Shown in pieces: positions 1 to 9,399 of a DNA stretch of 64,000 bases. Within the stretch, counting starts at the first letter, position 1. Every line of letters starts with the position of its first letter. Under the pieces are notes generated by a model. It did no database searches and was not told where the DNA came from. It was given only the letters and a program-made list of their open reading frames with translations. The stretch is from assembly GCF_006483445.1 (NCBI RefSeq), contig NZ_PPPT01000090.1:1-64000 (forward strand), in the 5' to 3' direction. The translations under genes and the position numbers were made by a program. The DNA is from Bradyrhizobium guangdongense (lineage in GTDB: Bacteria; Pseudomonadota; Alphaproteobacteria; Rhizobiales; Xanthobacteraceae).

Positions 1-44
1 GGTTACAACGTGAGATTGCCCTGACGTGTACGCATGAACCGCCC

Positions 45-1370
45 TCAGGGGTAGAGCATGTCTGGATCGGTGGGAAGGCCGACCGTCTCGGTTGCGGCGG
101 GTTCCCTGAAGCTCTCGCGCATCCTGTGGATGGCGAAACCCGCCAGGGACGCGAACAGCGCGGCGCTGGCGACCCCGCCGGCAAGCGCGGCACCGTAGAT
201 GCCGAGCACGGGGATCAGCGCCACGTTCAGAACGGTCGATACCGCGGCGGAACTGAGATTGCAGATCAGGAGATATCTGTCCGACCGCGCCGCATAGAGC
301 GCATAGGAGGGAACATCCGCCAGCATGCGCAGGAATATCCCCGGCAGCATGGCATAGAACACGCCGATGCTCGCCGCGTAGGTCGACAGCCCGAGCAGCG
401 CGAGCATGGGCCCCATGACAAAGGCCGACAGGATCATCGTGGCGCAGACCAGCGCCAGCATCGACCAGAAGAACGAGCGCAGCGCCGTGCGATAGGCATC
501 CCTGCCCGCCGCATGGCCCGCAATGACCTTCGGCAGGAACTGATGCGACACCGAGCTGCCCAGTGACAGCAGGCCGATCAGGATCGTCGAGTAGAACGTG
601 TAGATGCCGAGCGCATCGCGGCCGACGAAGGCGTCGATGACGAAGCGATCGACATAGGAAATGACCAGCGCTCCCGCGGCCGTCAGCATGAAAGGACGCG
701 CAATCCAGAGGCCCTCGCGGATATTCTTGAGGTCCGGCCGGTATTCCCCGAGCTCGCGCCACGGCAATTCGGAGAGCGAGAACGCAGAAAAGGCAATCGC
801 CGCCACGCCACCGAGCGCCCACCAGACCATCACGGTTTCCAGCGTCCGCGTCGAGGGCGCCACGAACATCAAAACGGCGATTGCATACACCCAGATTCCG
901 CCGCGCAGGAACACGCCGATATAGGCCCTCACCGGCCGCCAGGTGATAATCAGTATCCGCGTCGCCTCCAGCGAGACGTGTTCGGTGACGAGGATCAGGA
1001 TGAACCACGGCGCGAGATGCGCCGGAAAGGAGCCCGCGGCGATCGCACCGGCGACCACGATGCCGACCGCCACGAGCGCCACTGTGCCAAGCACCATCTG
1101 GTCGGCAATGATGCGCGCGCGCCGCTCGGGCGTCGCCGGCACCAGTTCGCGCAAGGTGTAGGAATAGAACTCCAGACCGACCGCGAGCAGCGCGAAAGCC
1201 AGCGCCGCGGTCAAAAGGCCATATTGTCCCATTTCGGCGGGCGACAGCATGCGCGCCAGCAGCAGCGAGAGCAGGAAGCGGCTCGCCAGCGTTAGCGCGC
1301 GCAGGACCAAGGCCGCGACCGTGCCGGCAACCGCCGGGCGCGTCACGAGGTCAAGCAGACGAGATCGCAT
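45..1370 (-). CDS. Wzx-like polysaccharide flippase (MOP superfamily)
   Basis: The 441-residue product is almost entirely hydrophobic, with about a dozen predicted membrane helices starting near residue 14. It has the layout of lipopolysaccharide/O-antigen flippases, which move undecaprenyl-linked oligosaccharides across the inner membrane. The ATG start at 1370 has no better alternative. Downstream genes on the same strand begin with the capsule-type protein at 1429-2817, so it looks like the distal gene of a leftward operon. The family assignment rests on overall topology and the N-terminal RFLLSLLLARMLSPAEMGQY segment. Substrate is unknown. A second, unrelated-looking flippase lies at 17732-19267. 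Confidence 0.8.
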   Translation of the reverse strand: MRSRLLDLVTRPAVAGTVAALVLRALTLASRFLLSLLLARMLSPAEMGQYGLLTAALAFALLAVGLEFYSYTLRELVPATPERRARIIADQMVLGTVALVAVGIVVAGAIAAGSFPAHLAPWFILILVTEHVSLEATRILIITWRPVRAYIGVFLRGGIWVYAIAVLMFVAPSTRTLETVMVWWALGGVAAIAFSAFSLSELPWRELGEYRPDLKNIREGLWIARPFMLTAAGALVISYVDRFVIDAFVGRDALGIYTFYSTILIGLLSLGSSVSHQFLPKVIAGHAAGRDAYRTALRSFFWSMLALVCATMILSAFVMGPMLALLGLSTYAASIGVFYAMLPGIFLRMLADVPSYALYAARSDRYLLICNLSSAAVSTVLNVALIPVLGIYGAALAGGVASAALFASLAGFAIHRMRESFREPAATETVGLPTDPDMLYP

Positions 1371-1428
1371 CGCGCTGTTCCATCACCGCCGGCCGTCGAT
1401 ATCGGTTGGCGCGTTTCCCACTGTAACG

Positions 1429-2817
1429 TCAGGCGGCGGTTCTGCAGGACTTAAGGAATTTCGGCAGGTGCGCGTTCAGCGAGCGCGCCAGCGGCTCGAC
1501 CGAGGCGCGCTGCGCCGCGTTCTCCGGATCGAACTTGCGCCAGCCGAAATAGTCTCCCTCGACGCTGATCGACGCCAGATGACGCATGATCGCACGACGG
1601 GTGGTGTCGAGATCGTCGGGGGATTGCCACCGCGCCAGCCGCTCGGCGACATCGTCGACTTCGCCCGTGCTGCGGACGTGCAAAAAGTGCTGCTCGGTTG
1701 CGTAGTACGGCTCGGTCACGACCGAGCACAGCCCGGCGAGCGCCGCCTGGAAGCCGATCGTGCCGGTGAAGGTCACCGACACCGCGCACTTTCCGATCAG
1801 CAGATTGGCCGGCACGTCGTAGGGCACCAACACCACGAAGGGCAGCCTTGCTAGCCGCTCGAACAGCTCGCGCTGGCGGAAGCCGAACTGCAGCGGATGG
1901 TCCTTGACGAAGATGCGGTAGCCGGCGCGGCCGAGCACCTCGCAATAGCGCACTACGACGTCGTCATGCGACAGCATGCCCTGCGGCTCGAGCCAGTAAT
2001 CCATCGAGGCTTCGGGGAAGAGCTGAAGCCCGAGGAACACGCGCTTCTCGCGCGGCACCTCGGCGAGCCGCTTCTCCCAGCCATGGTCGAGCAGGCCGAG
2101 CACGGCCACGTCGCGCATGCGCACCTTGTGCTTTAGTCGCTTCAGCGCGTCGAGGTAGTGGCAGTTGTAGCGATCGCGCTTGAGGAAGCGCCAGACGTTG
2201 AAGAAAGCGCCGCGCAGCGCGTAGTAGGCGAATATCCGCCAAAATCTGGCGAGCGAGAAGCGTCTAGCGTCGCGGACATAAACCGGCGCAAAATCTTCCC
2301 TGCAGAGCTGACCGACCGCCGTATCAATGTCCTCGTTGGACGGCTCGCGCAGCCAGACCGGCTTGCCGCGACGCATCAGCATGACCTGATCGGGGATGAT
2401 CGAGATGGTGATCTCCAGGAAGTCGATACCGCGCCGCCGTGCGACGCGCTCCATCACGTCCATGACGTAGCGGTCGATGGTAAAGGTCATGACCAGATCT
2501 GGCCGAAGCCTGTCAAAGGCCTGCTCGATCGCCTGCATCATGCCGCCGATCATTTTGAGCGCAAGATCGCGATCGAGGCTCCTGAGCACACGGCAACGCA
2601 GGATAATGTCGGCGCAACCGTCCGCACCGAACCGGTCGAGCGCTGCGGCCGCCGCATTGCCCCGGTCGACAAAGCGATAGAAGTCGTCGACAAGCGAATA
2701 GTCGCCGTCGTCTCGCAGGTCGCTGAGCACGACCGCGTCGGCAAACTCCATGCGCGAGGCGAGGTACTTCCACCAGGCCGTCGTGCTGTGAAGGGTAAAG
2801 AAGACGATACGGGGCAT
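1429..2817 (-). CDS. Capsule-polysaccharide-biosynthesis-like protein
   Basis: This 462-residue soluble protein has a C-terminal half resembling the Capsule_synth/KpsS-type glycosyltransferase family. A KDHP motif sits in the sequence FVKDHPLQFGF, and a TGTIGFQAALAG segment follows, as in nucleotide-sugar-binding GT-B folds. The N-terminal half (about residues 1-230) is less recognisable. Its start codon overlaps the stop of the LegC-like gene as TGATG, so the two are probably translationally coupled. A role as a glycosyltransferase or as a glycan-transfer protein for the locus is inferred; the acceptor is not identifiable from sequence. Confidence 0.6.
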   Translation of the reverse strand: MPRIVFFTLHSTTAWWKYLASRMEFADAVVLSDLRDDGDYSLVDDFYRFVDRGNAAAAALDRFGADGCADIILRCRVLRSLDRDLALKMIGGMMQAIEQAFDRLRPDLVMTFTIDRYVMDVMERVARRRGIDFLEITISIIPDQVMLMRRGKPVWLREPSNEDIDTAVGQLCREDFAPVYVRDARRFSLARFWRIFAYYALRGAFFNVWRFLKRDRYNCHYLDALKRLKHKVRMRDVAVLGLLDHGWEKRLAEVPREKRVFLGLQLFPEASMDYWLEPQGMLSHDDVVVRYCEVLGRAGYRIFVKDHPLQFGFRQRELFERLARLPFVVLVPYDVPANLLIGKCAVSVTFTGTIGFQAALAGLCSVVTEPYYATEQHFLHVRSTGEVDDVAERLARWQSPDDLDTTRRAIMRHLASISVEGDYFGWRKFDPENAAQRASVEPLARSLNAHLPKFLKSCRTAA

Positions 2818-4058
2818 CAGCTATGCTTCGCGCCCTCTGACGCCGCTGCCGCAAGAAAGGGACTGCTCGGCAGGTTGATGCAGCGCGTGTTCATGTCTTC
2901 GGCGACGGGAAGTTCGGCGCGCGGGCAGTCGCGGTACATCGGCAGCAGGTGCATCGGCGTCCACAGCGGCCTGGCCCGAATGCCGTGGCCGTGCAGCGCC
3001 TCAAGCAGGCGGTCACGCTCGCTGGCATATTCGCGGTCGAGCACCAGCGTGTTGAGCCAGTAATTGCTCTCGGACCCCTTGGGCTCGCGATAGATGCGCG
3101 CCCAGGGAAAATCGCTGAAGGCATCGAGATAGCGCGCGGCGAGCACGCGCTTGGCCGCGACCATGCCGGCCAGCCGCTCCATCTGCGCGCAGCCGAGCGC
3201 GGCGTTGATGTTGGGCAGGCGGTAATTATAGGCGACCTCGTCGTGCTCGAACGCCCAGGCATGCGCCTTCTTCGCCGTTGAGGTGAAGTGGCGGGCGTGG
3301 CGGGCATGCGCCTCGTCGTCGGTCACGATCATGCCGCCGCCACCGGTCGTGACGATCTTGTTGCCGTTAAAACTCAGCACCGCCGAGTGCCCGAAGGTGC
3401 CGCAGCCCTTGCCGTTCAGGGTCGAGCCGAGCGACTCGGTCGCGTCCTCCACGATCACCAGATCATAGCGCGCAGCGACCGCGCCGAGCGCGGCCATGTC
3501 GACCGGGTGTCCAAAGATATGCACGGGAACGACGGCGCGCAGCCGGCGGCCGGTGTGCTTGTTCATCCAGGCGCCGTTCTGCCGCACCGCAACTGCGTCC
3601 AGATGCGCCTCGAGCGCGCGCGGATCGAGCCCCAGCGTGTCCCAGGTCGAATCGACGAAGTGCGGCACGGCGCCGGCATGGCTGACGGCATTGGCGGTCG
3701 CAACGAAGGTGATCGAGGGCAGCAGTACCTCGTCATTCGCCTCCACGCCTTCCAGCACCAGGGCCGCATGCAGCGCGGCCGTGCCGTTGACGATCGCGAC
3801 CGCGTGGCGCGAGCCGGTCGCCTCCGCCACCATCTCCTCGAAGCGGGTGACGTATTTGCCGGCCGACGATACCCAGTTGGTATCGATGCAGTCGAGCACC
3901 AGCTCGCGCTCGCGATCCCCGAAACGCGGCTCATGCAGCTCGACGGGGCGCTGAGCCGCGCCGAGCGCGACATCGACGGCGTCGAGCACCGGCTTGAGGT
4001 CAAGCATGGCGGGACGGTTCTGGCTCGCTTGCGCGGGGGACATGCTCATCTGGCTCAC
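2817..4058 (-). CDS. legC: LegC-family PLP-dependent nucleotide-sugar aminotransferase
   Basis: The 413-residue protein belongs to the DegT/DnrJ/EryC1/StrS aminotransferases. The PLP lysine lies in LSFNGNKIVTTGGGG, and the N-terminal part reads VELHEPRFGDRERELVLDCI followed by NTNWVSSAGKYV-like sequence, typical of the LegC branch. LegC enzymes transfer an amino group to C4 of a 4-keto-6-deoxy-GlcNAc nucleotide sugar, the step after LegB. It overlaps legB by 4 nt (ATGA) and the next gene by TGATG. No legionaminic-acid synthase or CMP-transferase is present, so the product may be used directly as a 4-amino-4,6-dideoxy sugar. Confidence 0.8.
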   Translation of the reverse strand: MSQMSMSPAQASQNRPAMLDLKPVLDAVDVALGAAQRPVELHEPRFGDRERELVLDCIDTNWVSSAGKYVTRFEEMVAEATGSRHAVAIVNGTAALHAALVLEGVEANDEVLLPSITFVATANAVSHAGAVPHFVDSTWDTLGLDPRALEAHLDAVAVRQNGAWMNKHTGRRLRAVVPVHIFGHPVDMAALGAVAARYDLVIVEDATESLGSTLNGKGCGTFGHSAVLSFNGNKIVTTGGGGMIVTDDEAHARHARHFTSTAKKAHAWAFEHDEVAYNYRLPNINAALGCAQMERLAGMVAAKRVLAARYLDAFSDFPWARIYREPKGSESNYWLNTLVLDREYASERDRLLEALHGHGIRARPLWTPMHLLPMYRDCPRAELPVAEDMNTRCINLPSSPFLAAAASEGAKHS

Positions 4059-5053
4059 AGCGTGTAGGCATTGACGCGATAGCGGGCCAGGTTCTCCTGC
4101 TTGGTGAACCAGGCGATGGTCTGTTCGAGCCCCTTGCGCAGGCCGTCGACGCCGCCGAAGCGCGGCGACCAGCCCAAGAGCTCCTGCGCCTTGGCGTTGG
4201 AGGCCCAGAGACGCTCGACCTCGCTGCGCTCGGGGCGCACGCGCACATCGTCATGCTCGATCTCGATCTCGGAGTCCATCAGCTCGGCAATCAGCCGCGC
4301 GGTGTCGCCGATCGAGATCTCGAAGGCGCTGCCGATATTGATGACTTCACCGATGCCGGCCTTGGAATCGAGCGCCGCAAGGAAGCCGCCGACGGTGTCG
4401 GCGACATAGTTGAAGTCGCGCGTCGGATGGATGCTGCCGAGCTTGATCTTGCGCGCGCCCGCCGCAATCTGCGTGATGATGGTCGGGATCACCGCGCGCG
4501 CCGATTGCCGCGGCCCGTAGGTGTTGAAGGGGCGCACCACCGTCACCGGCGTGCCGAACGAGCGCTCGAACGACAGCGCGAGCTGATCGGCGCCGATCTT
4601 GGTCGCCGAGTAAGGCGACTGGCCCTGCAGCGGATGCTCCTCGGTGATCGGGACGAATTGCGCCGTGCCGTAGACTTCGCTGGTCGAGGTATGGATCACC
4701 TTCTCGACGCCGAGATCCCGCGCCGCCTGCAACACGTTGAGCGTGCCGCGGATGTTGGCTTCGACATAGGTGTCGGGCGAATGATAGGAGTACGGAATCG
4801 CGATCAGCGCGGCGAGATGCAGCACCGCGTCGCAGCCCTTCATGGCGGTGCGCACGCCGTTGGGGTCGCACACATTGCCGGCGAAGACGTCGAACTCCTT
4901 CCTGATGTCAGGCGGCGAGGAATCCAGCCAGCCATGCGCGCCCATGCTGTTGTAGTGCACGAAGGCGCGCACCGCGACGTTGCGCCGGACCAGCTCTTCC
5001 GCAAGGTGCGACCCGATGAAACCGCCCGCCCCCGTCACAAGTACCTTTGGCAA
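4055..5053 (-). CDS. legB: LegB-like NAD-dependent nucleotide-sugar 4,6-dehydratase
   Basis: This 332-residue extended SDR protein has an N-terminal Rossmann motif VTGAGGFIGSHL (residues 6-17) and the catalytic YxxxK in SPYSATKIGADQL. A TSTSEVYG segment supplies the Ser/Thr of the triad. The family (LegB) converts a GlcNAc nucleotide sugar into its 4-keto-6-deoxy form. It is the first gene of the legB-legC-capsule-flippase run on the minus strand. A gap of about 200 bp separates it from the WbpE-like gene upstream and may hold its own promoter. Whether the carrier is UDP or GDP cannot be read from sequence. Confidence 0.82.
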   Translation of the reverse strand: MPKVLVTGAGGFIGSHLAEELVRRNVAVRAFVHYNSMGAHGWLDSSPPDIRKEFDVFAGNVCDPNGVRTAMKGCDAVLHLAALIAIPYSYHSPDTYVEANIRGTLNVLQAARDLGVEKVIHTSTSEVYGTAQFVPITEEHPLQGQSPYSATKIGADQLALSFERSFGTPVTVVRPFNTYGPRQSARAVIPTIITQIAAGARKIKLGSIHPTRDFNYVADTVGGFLAALDSKAGIGEVINIGSAFEISIGDTARLIAELMDSEIEIEHDDVRVRPERSEVERLWASNAKAQELLGWSPRFGGVDGLRKGLEQTIAWFTKQENLARYRVNAYTL

Positions 5054-5266
5054 AAGTTTGGTTCCCCTCTGGCCGGGCCACCGGACCCGCCTGCCGACCT
5101 GATACGGCCGCTTCTAAACACTCCGGCCGCTGGAGGCCAGTTTTGAATGCGCTGCGGTCCCATCAATGGGCCGGGAACCGCGCCCACGAAAGACAACCGC
5201 GCGGGGGCGCACAAGTCTTTGAGAAGGATCAACAAATCTCGCGCGAGCGGGGAGCCCTGCCCGGCG

Positions 5267-6367
5267 CTATGCAAATTCGCGGAGGAGACGGATCACACTG
5301 TCCTGCTGCGCCGGCGTGATTTCGGCAAAAATCGGCAGCGACAGGATGGTGTTCTGATCCCGGTATGCATGCGGAAATTGCGCCGCGGTGTGACCGAATC
5401 GCGCATAGGCCTGAAGCAGCGGCAGGGCGGTCGGATAGTTGATCGCGGTCTGCACCCCATTGGCGTTGAGATGCGCCGCCAGCGCGTCGCGGCGCGGATG
5501 CCTGATGGTGTAGAGGTGATAGACGTGATCGCGGCCGGGCGCGACCTGCGGCACTGTCACACCCTCGATCTGGTTGAGGCCTGCATCATAGATCGCAGCC
5601 GCGCGCTGCCGGGCCTCGGTCCAGGCGGCCAGATGCGGAAGCTTTGCCGAGAGAATCGCGGCCTGCATGCCGTCGAGCCGGCTGTTGACGCCCTCGATCT
5701 CGTGACGGTGCTTCACGAGGCCGCCATGGCGCGCGAGCTTCGTCATGTGCTCGGCAAGGGCCGCGTCATTGGTGACAACGGCGCCGGCATCGCCCATCGC
5801 ACCGAGATTCTTGCCCGGATAGAACGAATAGGTCGCAGCCGCGCCGAACGTTCCGACCATCCGGCCCTTGTAGCGCGCCAGATGCGCCTGCGCGCAATCC
5901 TCGATCACCCACAGACCGTGCTTGTTCGCGATCGCCATGATCGCGTCCATGTCGGCGGGCTGGCCGTAAAGATGCACCGGGATGATGCCGACCGTGCGAG
6001 GGCCGATCGCAGCTTCGATCGCCGCGGGATCGATGGTGAAGGTCGCCCCGTCGGTGTCGCAGAATTTCACCGTCGCGCCGGCATGGGTGATCATCGCCGA
6101 GGTCGATATCCAGGAATGCGCCGTCGTGATCACCTCATCGCCCGGCTTCACCTTCAGCGCGGCCATCGCGAGGTAGAGCGCGTCGGTGCCGTTGGCGCAG
6201 GAAACGCAATGCGTGACGGACGCAGCCTTGGCAAAATCGCGCTCGAACGCATCGACATAGGGACCGCGGATGAAGGCGTTGTCGCGGATGACGGCGGCAA
6301 TCGCCGCGTCGATCTCGCCCTTGATGTTTTGATACTGGAGCTGGAGATCAGCGAAGGGTACCGCCAT
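5267..6367 (-). CDS. WbpE/WlbC-like nucleotide-sugar 3-aminotransferase
   Basis: This 366-residue DegT-family aminotransferase has its PLP lysine in YSFYPGKNLGAMGDAGA, and its N-terminus VPFADLQLQYQNIKGEID matches WbpE/WlbC-type enzymes. These aminate the 3-keto group of UDP-GlcNAc-uronic acid (2-acetamido-3-keto) intermediates. ATG at 6367 is preferred to the TTG one codon upstream. It directly follows the WbpD-like acetyltransferase (stop at 6371) and forms a three-gene unit with that and the WbpB-like oxidoreductase. The neighbouring oxidoreductase and LbH transferase support the 2,3-diamino-uronic acid pathway assignment. Confidence 0.78.
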   Translation of the reverse strand: MAVPFADLQLQYQNIKGEIDAAIAAVIRDNAFIRGPYVDAFERDFAKAASVTHCVSCANGTDALYLAMAALKVKPGDEVITTAHSWISTSAMITHAGATVKFCDTDGATFTIDPAAIEAAIGPRTVGIIPVHLYGQPADMDAIMAIANKHGLWVIEDCAQAHLARYKGRMVGTFGAAATYSFYPGKNLGAMGDAGAVVTNDAALAEHMTKLARHGGLVKHRHEIEGVNSRLDGMQAAILSAKLPHLAAWTEARQRAAAIYDAGLNQIEGVTVPQVAPGRDHVYHLYTIRHPRRDALAAHLNANGVQTAINYPTALPLLQAYARFGHTAAQFPHAYRDQNTILSLPIFAEITPAQQDSVIRLLREFA

Positions 6368-6370
6368 CAA

Positions 6371-6838
6371 TCACTTCCGCAAGGTCAGGAGCCGCGCCGG
6401 ATTGCCGGCATAGGTGCCGGCCACGGTGATGTCCTTCGTCACCACCGAACCCGCGCCGATCACGACGTCGTCGACGATCGTGACCGGCATGATCGTCGCA
6501 TTGGAGCCCATCGACACCCGGTTGCCGACCCTGGTCTCGCGCCACAATTCCTTGCGCCCCCTGGCCGGTCCGCCGCTCGCAAAGGTGTCGTTGATGAACA
6601 TCACGCCATGGCCGATGAAGCAGTCCTCGCCGATGCTGACGAGCTCGCAGACGAAGCTGTGCGATTGCACGCGCGTGCGCGCGCCGATGACGACATCCTT
6701 CTGGATCTCGGTGAACGGCCCGATGAAACAGTCATCGCCGATCGTGCAGCCATAGAGATTGCAGGGCTCGACGACCTTGACGCCGGCACCGAAACTGACG
6801 TCGCGAATCCCGATCTGGAGGCGCTCGGGGCCGCTCAC
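6371..6838 (-). CDS. WbpD/WlbB-like left-handed beta-helix N-acetyltransferase
   Basis: The 155-residue protein is built of hexapeptide repeats, for example VVEPCNLYGCTIGDDCFIG, and later VVIGAGSVVTKDI near the C-terminus. The longest frame starts inside the upstream gene. I place the start at GTG 6838, where GTGA overlaps the oxidoreductase stop codon, so translation should be coupled. WbpD-type enzymes N-acetylate C3 of a 2-acetamido-3-amino-uronic acid on UDP. Position between WbpB-like and WbpE-like genes agrees with that role. No 6-dehydrogenase (WbpA) is found in the window; it may be encoded elsewhere. Confidence 0.78.
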   Translation of the reverse strand: MSGPERLQIGIRDVSFGAGVKVVEPCNLYGCTIGDDCFIGPFTEIQKDVVIGARTRVQSHSFVCELVSIGEDCFIGHGVMFINDTFASGGPARGRKELWRETRVGNRVSMGSNATIMPVTIVDDVVIGAGSVVTKDITVAGTYAGNPARLLTLRK

Positions 6839-7911
6839 GAGGCAATGCCCAGGCGGCTGCGGCGGGGCACGAAGTGGAGCGGCACCTCCTGCCCGGTCTC
6901 GATGGACTCGTAGAGCGCCGAGATCAGCTCCAGGCTCTTGCGGCCCTGCAATCCGTCCACCAGCGCAGCGCCGCGGTCGGCGAGGCACTCGACGACGTGC
7001 TGGTAATAGGCCTGATGGCCGAAACCATAGACGTTCGGCGGGTTGACCGAGAACTTCTCAATGACTTCCTTGTCCGACGGCAGCTCGTTGACGAACCGCC
7101 AGTGCCGAATCTGGTTCATGGCGAAGCCGCCGACTTCGACCGTTCCCTTCTCGCCGAGGATCGAGAGCGAGCCTTCGAGATCGACCGGCCGCACCGCCGT
7201 GGTGGCCTCGACGATCCCCAGCGCCCCGTTGCGAAACTTTAGCGTCGCGACCGCCGTGTCTTCGGTCTCGATCTTCACCAGCGCGGTAGCGCTGCGCGCA
7301 TGGACGCTCACGACGTCGCCGAAGAACCATTCCAGCATGTCGATGTGATGGCTTGCCTGGTTCGTCAGCACCCCGCCGTCCTGGGCCCAGGTGCCGCGCC
7401 AGGCGTCCTGGTCGTAATAGGCCTGATCCCGGCACCAGCGCACGCGCACGGTTCCCAGCACGAGCTTGCCGAACCGGCCGGCATCGAGCGCCTCGCGCGC
7501 CTTGACGATCGGCACGTTGAAGCGGTTCTGCTTGACGACGAAGAGCTTTACGCCGGCCTCGTCGCAGGCGCGGATCATGTCGTCGGCGTCCTGCAGCCGC
7601 AGCGCCATCGGCTTTTCGACCACGACATGCTTGCCCGCCCGCGCACAGGCAATCGCATGCTGCGGATGCATCCCGCTCGGCGTCAACACGGCGACCGCGT
7701 CGATGTCGTCGCGCGCAAGCATGTCGTCGAGATCATAATGCGCGGCGACCTTGAACTTTGAGGCGATCGCATCCGCCCGCGCGCGCTCGGAATCGCAGAC
7801 CGCGACAAGGCGCGCGCCCTCGATATGGTTGCCGCCCAGCAGGTCGGAATGACGCTTGGCGATGCGCCCGCACCCCAACAGGCCAAATCTGATAGAAGTA
7901 GCTCCCGGCAT
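6835..7911 (-). CDS. WbpB/WlbA-like Gfo/Idh/MocA oxidoreductase
   Basis: The 358-residue protein begins with a nucleotide-binding motif FGLLGCGRIAKRH and has the EKP signature in VEKPMALRLQDADDMI, standard for Gfo/Idh/MocA enzymes. In the WbpB/WlbA branch the substrate is UDP-GlcNAc-uronic acid, oxidised at C3 with NAD. The next two genes on the strand encode the matching acetyltransferase and aminotransferase, so the set should convert UDP-GlcNAcA to UDP-2,3-diacetamido-2,3-dideoxy-uronate. The ATG at 7911 is the first gene of this leftward unit; the divergent Wzy-like gene starts about 165 bp away. Confidence 0.78.
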   Translation of the reverse strand: MPGATSIRFGLLGCGRIAKRHSDLLGGNHIEGARLVAVCDSERARADAIASKFKVAAHYDLDDMLARDDIDAVAVLTPSGMHPQHAIACARAGKHVVVEKPMALRLQDADDMIRACDEAGVKLFVVKQNRFNVPIVKAREALDAGRFGKLVLGTVRVRWCRDQAYYDQDAWRGTWAQDGGVLTNQASHHIDMLEWFFGDVVSVHARSATALVKIETEDTAVATLKFRNGALGIVEATTAVRPVDLEGSLSILGEKGTVEVGGFAMNQIRHWRFVNELPSDKEVIEKFSVNPPNVYGFGHQAYYQHVVECLADRGAALVDGLQGRKSLELISALYESIETGQEVPLHFVPRRSRLGIAS

Positions 7912-8076
7912 CCGATTTCCTGACCGATCAAAACGCCGGATACTACTACATCAAACAGGACGCGTGTAAAATGCGGGTGTTTGCGAAAAACGCACGACGC
8001 GGCGTCCCCTCGAAACAGATTGAAAGCACGCACAAATTGCGTTAGCCAGAGTGTTTGGGGACTGACTGACGGAAAA

Positions 8077-9399
8077 ATGTCGCTCTACTACAAGCTCGAT
8101 ACGAAGCAGATCGCCATCCTAGCGTACGCTTGCAGTGCGACCTGCTGCTTGTCCCTCGCTTGCGTCTCACTCCTCTATCCCGAATTTCACATCAGGTATT
8201 TTTCCGGTGCATTGTGGCTCGCCACGGCGGTCACAGCGGTCTTTGCCTGCACGTCCTACCTGTTCGGCCTTGCCCGATTCAGTCTTGGATATGCCATCGG
8301 CTTCTACCTCTACGTCATGATCTTGGGCTACCTGTGGCTGAACTCTTTCTCAGACCTTCCCTACAATCATGCGGTGACTGGCCTCTCTGCGGCGGCCTCC
8401 GCCCTGTCATTTCTGCTACCCGCCTTGCTCATCAACGAACCCCTCCCTCGAGTGGTCCGCTTATCGGAGCGCACCGCGAGCCGGGGTCTGACGTTGATCC
8501 TCATCGTATCAATTGCGGTCATTCTGGTTGGCGCTTGGTACAATTTCAGGATGGTCGGCATCGACCGAATTTACGACTTTCGCGAAGCACTGGCGTTCCC
8601 GACGCCGGTGAGCTACCTCCTGGGCATTACATCGAACTCGCTGCTTCCGTTCGCATTTGCCTGCTTCGCGCTGCGAAATAATCTCTGGCGCGCGGGCCTG
8701 GTCATATTCCTCATCTTGCTCATTTATCCCATCACGCTCGCAAAGGCATCTCTGTTTGCTCCGATCTGGCTCGTTGGCCTGACCGTCGTTTCGAGGTTCA
8801 TCGACGCCAGGTCCACCGTTGTGTTGTCGGTTTTCGCTCCGATCGTCCTCGGGCTCTTGATTTTTTTTCTCGTCCGCCAAGGCATGTTGCCTTACAGCAC
8901 GATCACCTATTTTGGACTGATCAACTTCAGGTTGATCGCGATTCCCTCGGTCGCCATGGACTATTACAACTATTTTTTCTCGACCCACGAATCTACCTAC
9001 TTTTGTCAGGTGCAATTCGTGAAGGCTCTCGTGTCCTGTCCCTACACGGAGCCGCTAAGCGTGGTGATCTACAAGTTCTTCGGTATTGGCGGCTATTTCA
9101 ACGCGTCGCTGTTTGCGACGGAAGGAGTGGCCTCCGTCGGCACGCTGTTCGCACCATTTTCAGCGTTGGCCTGCGGCCTTGTCATTGCTGTCGGCAATCG
9201 CCTTTCGGCGGGATTGCCTGATCGGTTCATCCTGATTTCGAGCGCTATCATTGCCCAGACATTGATGAACGTTCCGCTTACAACAGTCATGCTTTCATAC
9301 GGCGGAGGTCTTTTGTTCCTGCTGCTATACCTGACGCCTCGTGAAATGTTTCACCCCGGCCACGTTGATCAAGCTGATCTCAAGACATCAGTTGCGTAA
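8077..9399 (+). CDS. Wzy-like oligosaccharide repeat-unit polymerase
   Basis: This 440-residue membrane protein has about 11-12 hydrophobic segments and a larger polar loop around residues 285-340 (from DYYNYFFSTHESTYF onward), the general plan of O-antigen polymerases. I chose ATG 8077 because the 32 residues upstream of it are polar and unlike a membrane protein start. Wzy proteins polymerise lipid-linked repeat units at the periplasmic face. The gene is visibly richer in A+T than its neighbours, which suggests recent acquisition or serotype exchange. It ends exactly where the convergent gene ends, with no gap between stop codons. Confidence 0.68.
   Translation: MSLYYKLDTKQIAILAYACSATCCLSLACVSLLYPEFHIRYFSGALWLATAVTAVFACTSYLFGLARFSLGYAIGFYLYVMILGYLWLNSFSDLPYNHAVTGLSAAASALSFLLPALLINEPLPRVVRLSERTASRGLTLILIVSIAVILVGAWYNFRMVGIDRIYDFREALAFPTPVSYLLGITSNSLLPFAFACFALRNNLWRAGLVIFLILLIYPITLAKASLFAPIWLVGLTVVSRFIDARSTVVLSVFAPIVLGLLIFFLVRQGMLPYSTITYFGLINFRLIAIPSVAMDYYNYFFSTHESTYFCQVQFVKALVSCPYTEPLSVVIYKFFGIGGYFNASLFATEGVASVGTLFAPFSALACGLVIAVGNRLSAGLPDRFILISSAIIAQTLMNVPLTTVMLSYGGGLLFLLLYLTPREMFHPGHVDQADLKTSVA

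Noticed and set aside
5147-6913. A 588-codon plus-strand frame opposite the WbpE-like and WbpD-like genes.
   Set aside because: Composition is arginine- and histidine-rich without domains; the minus-strand genes have full catalytic motifs, so this is an antisense shadow.
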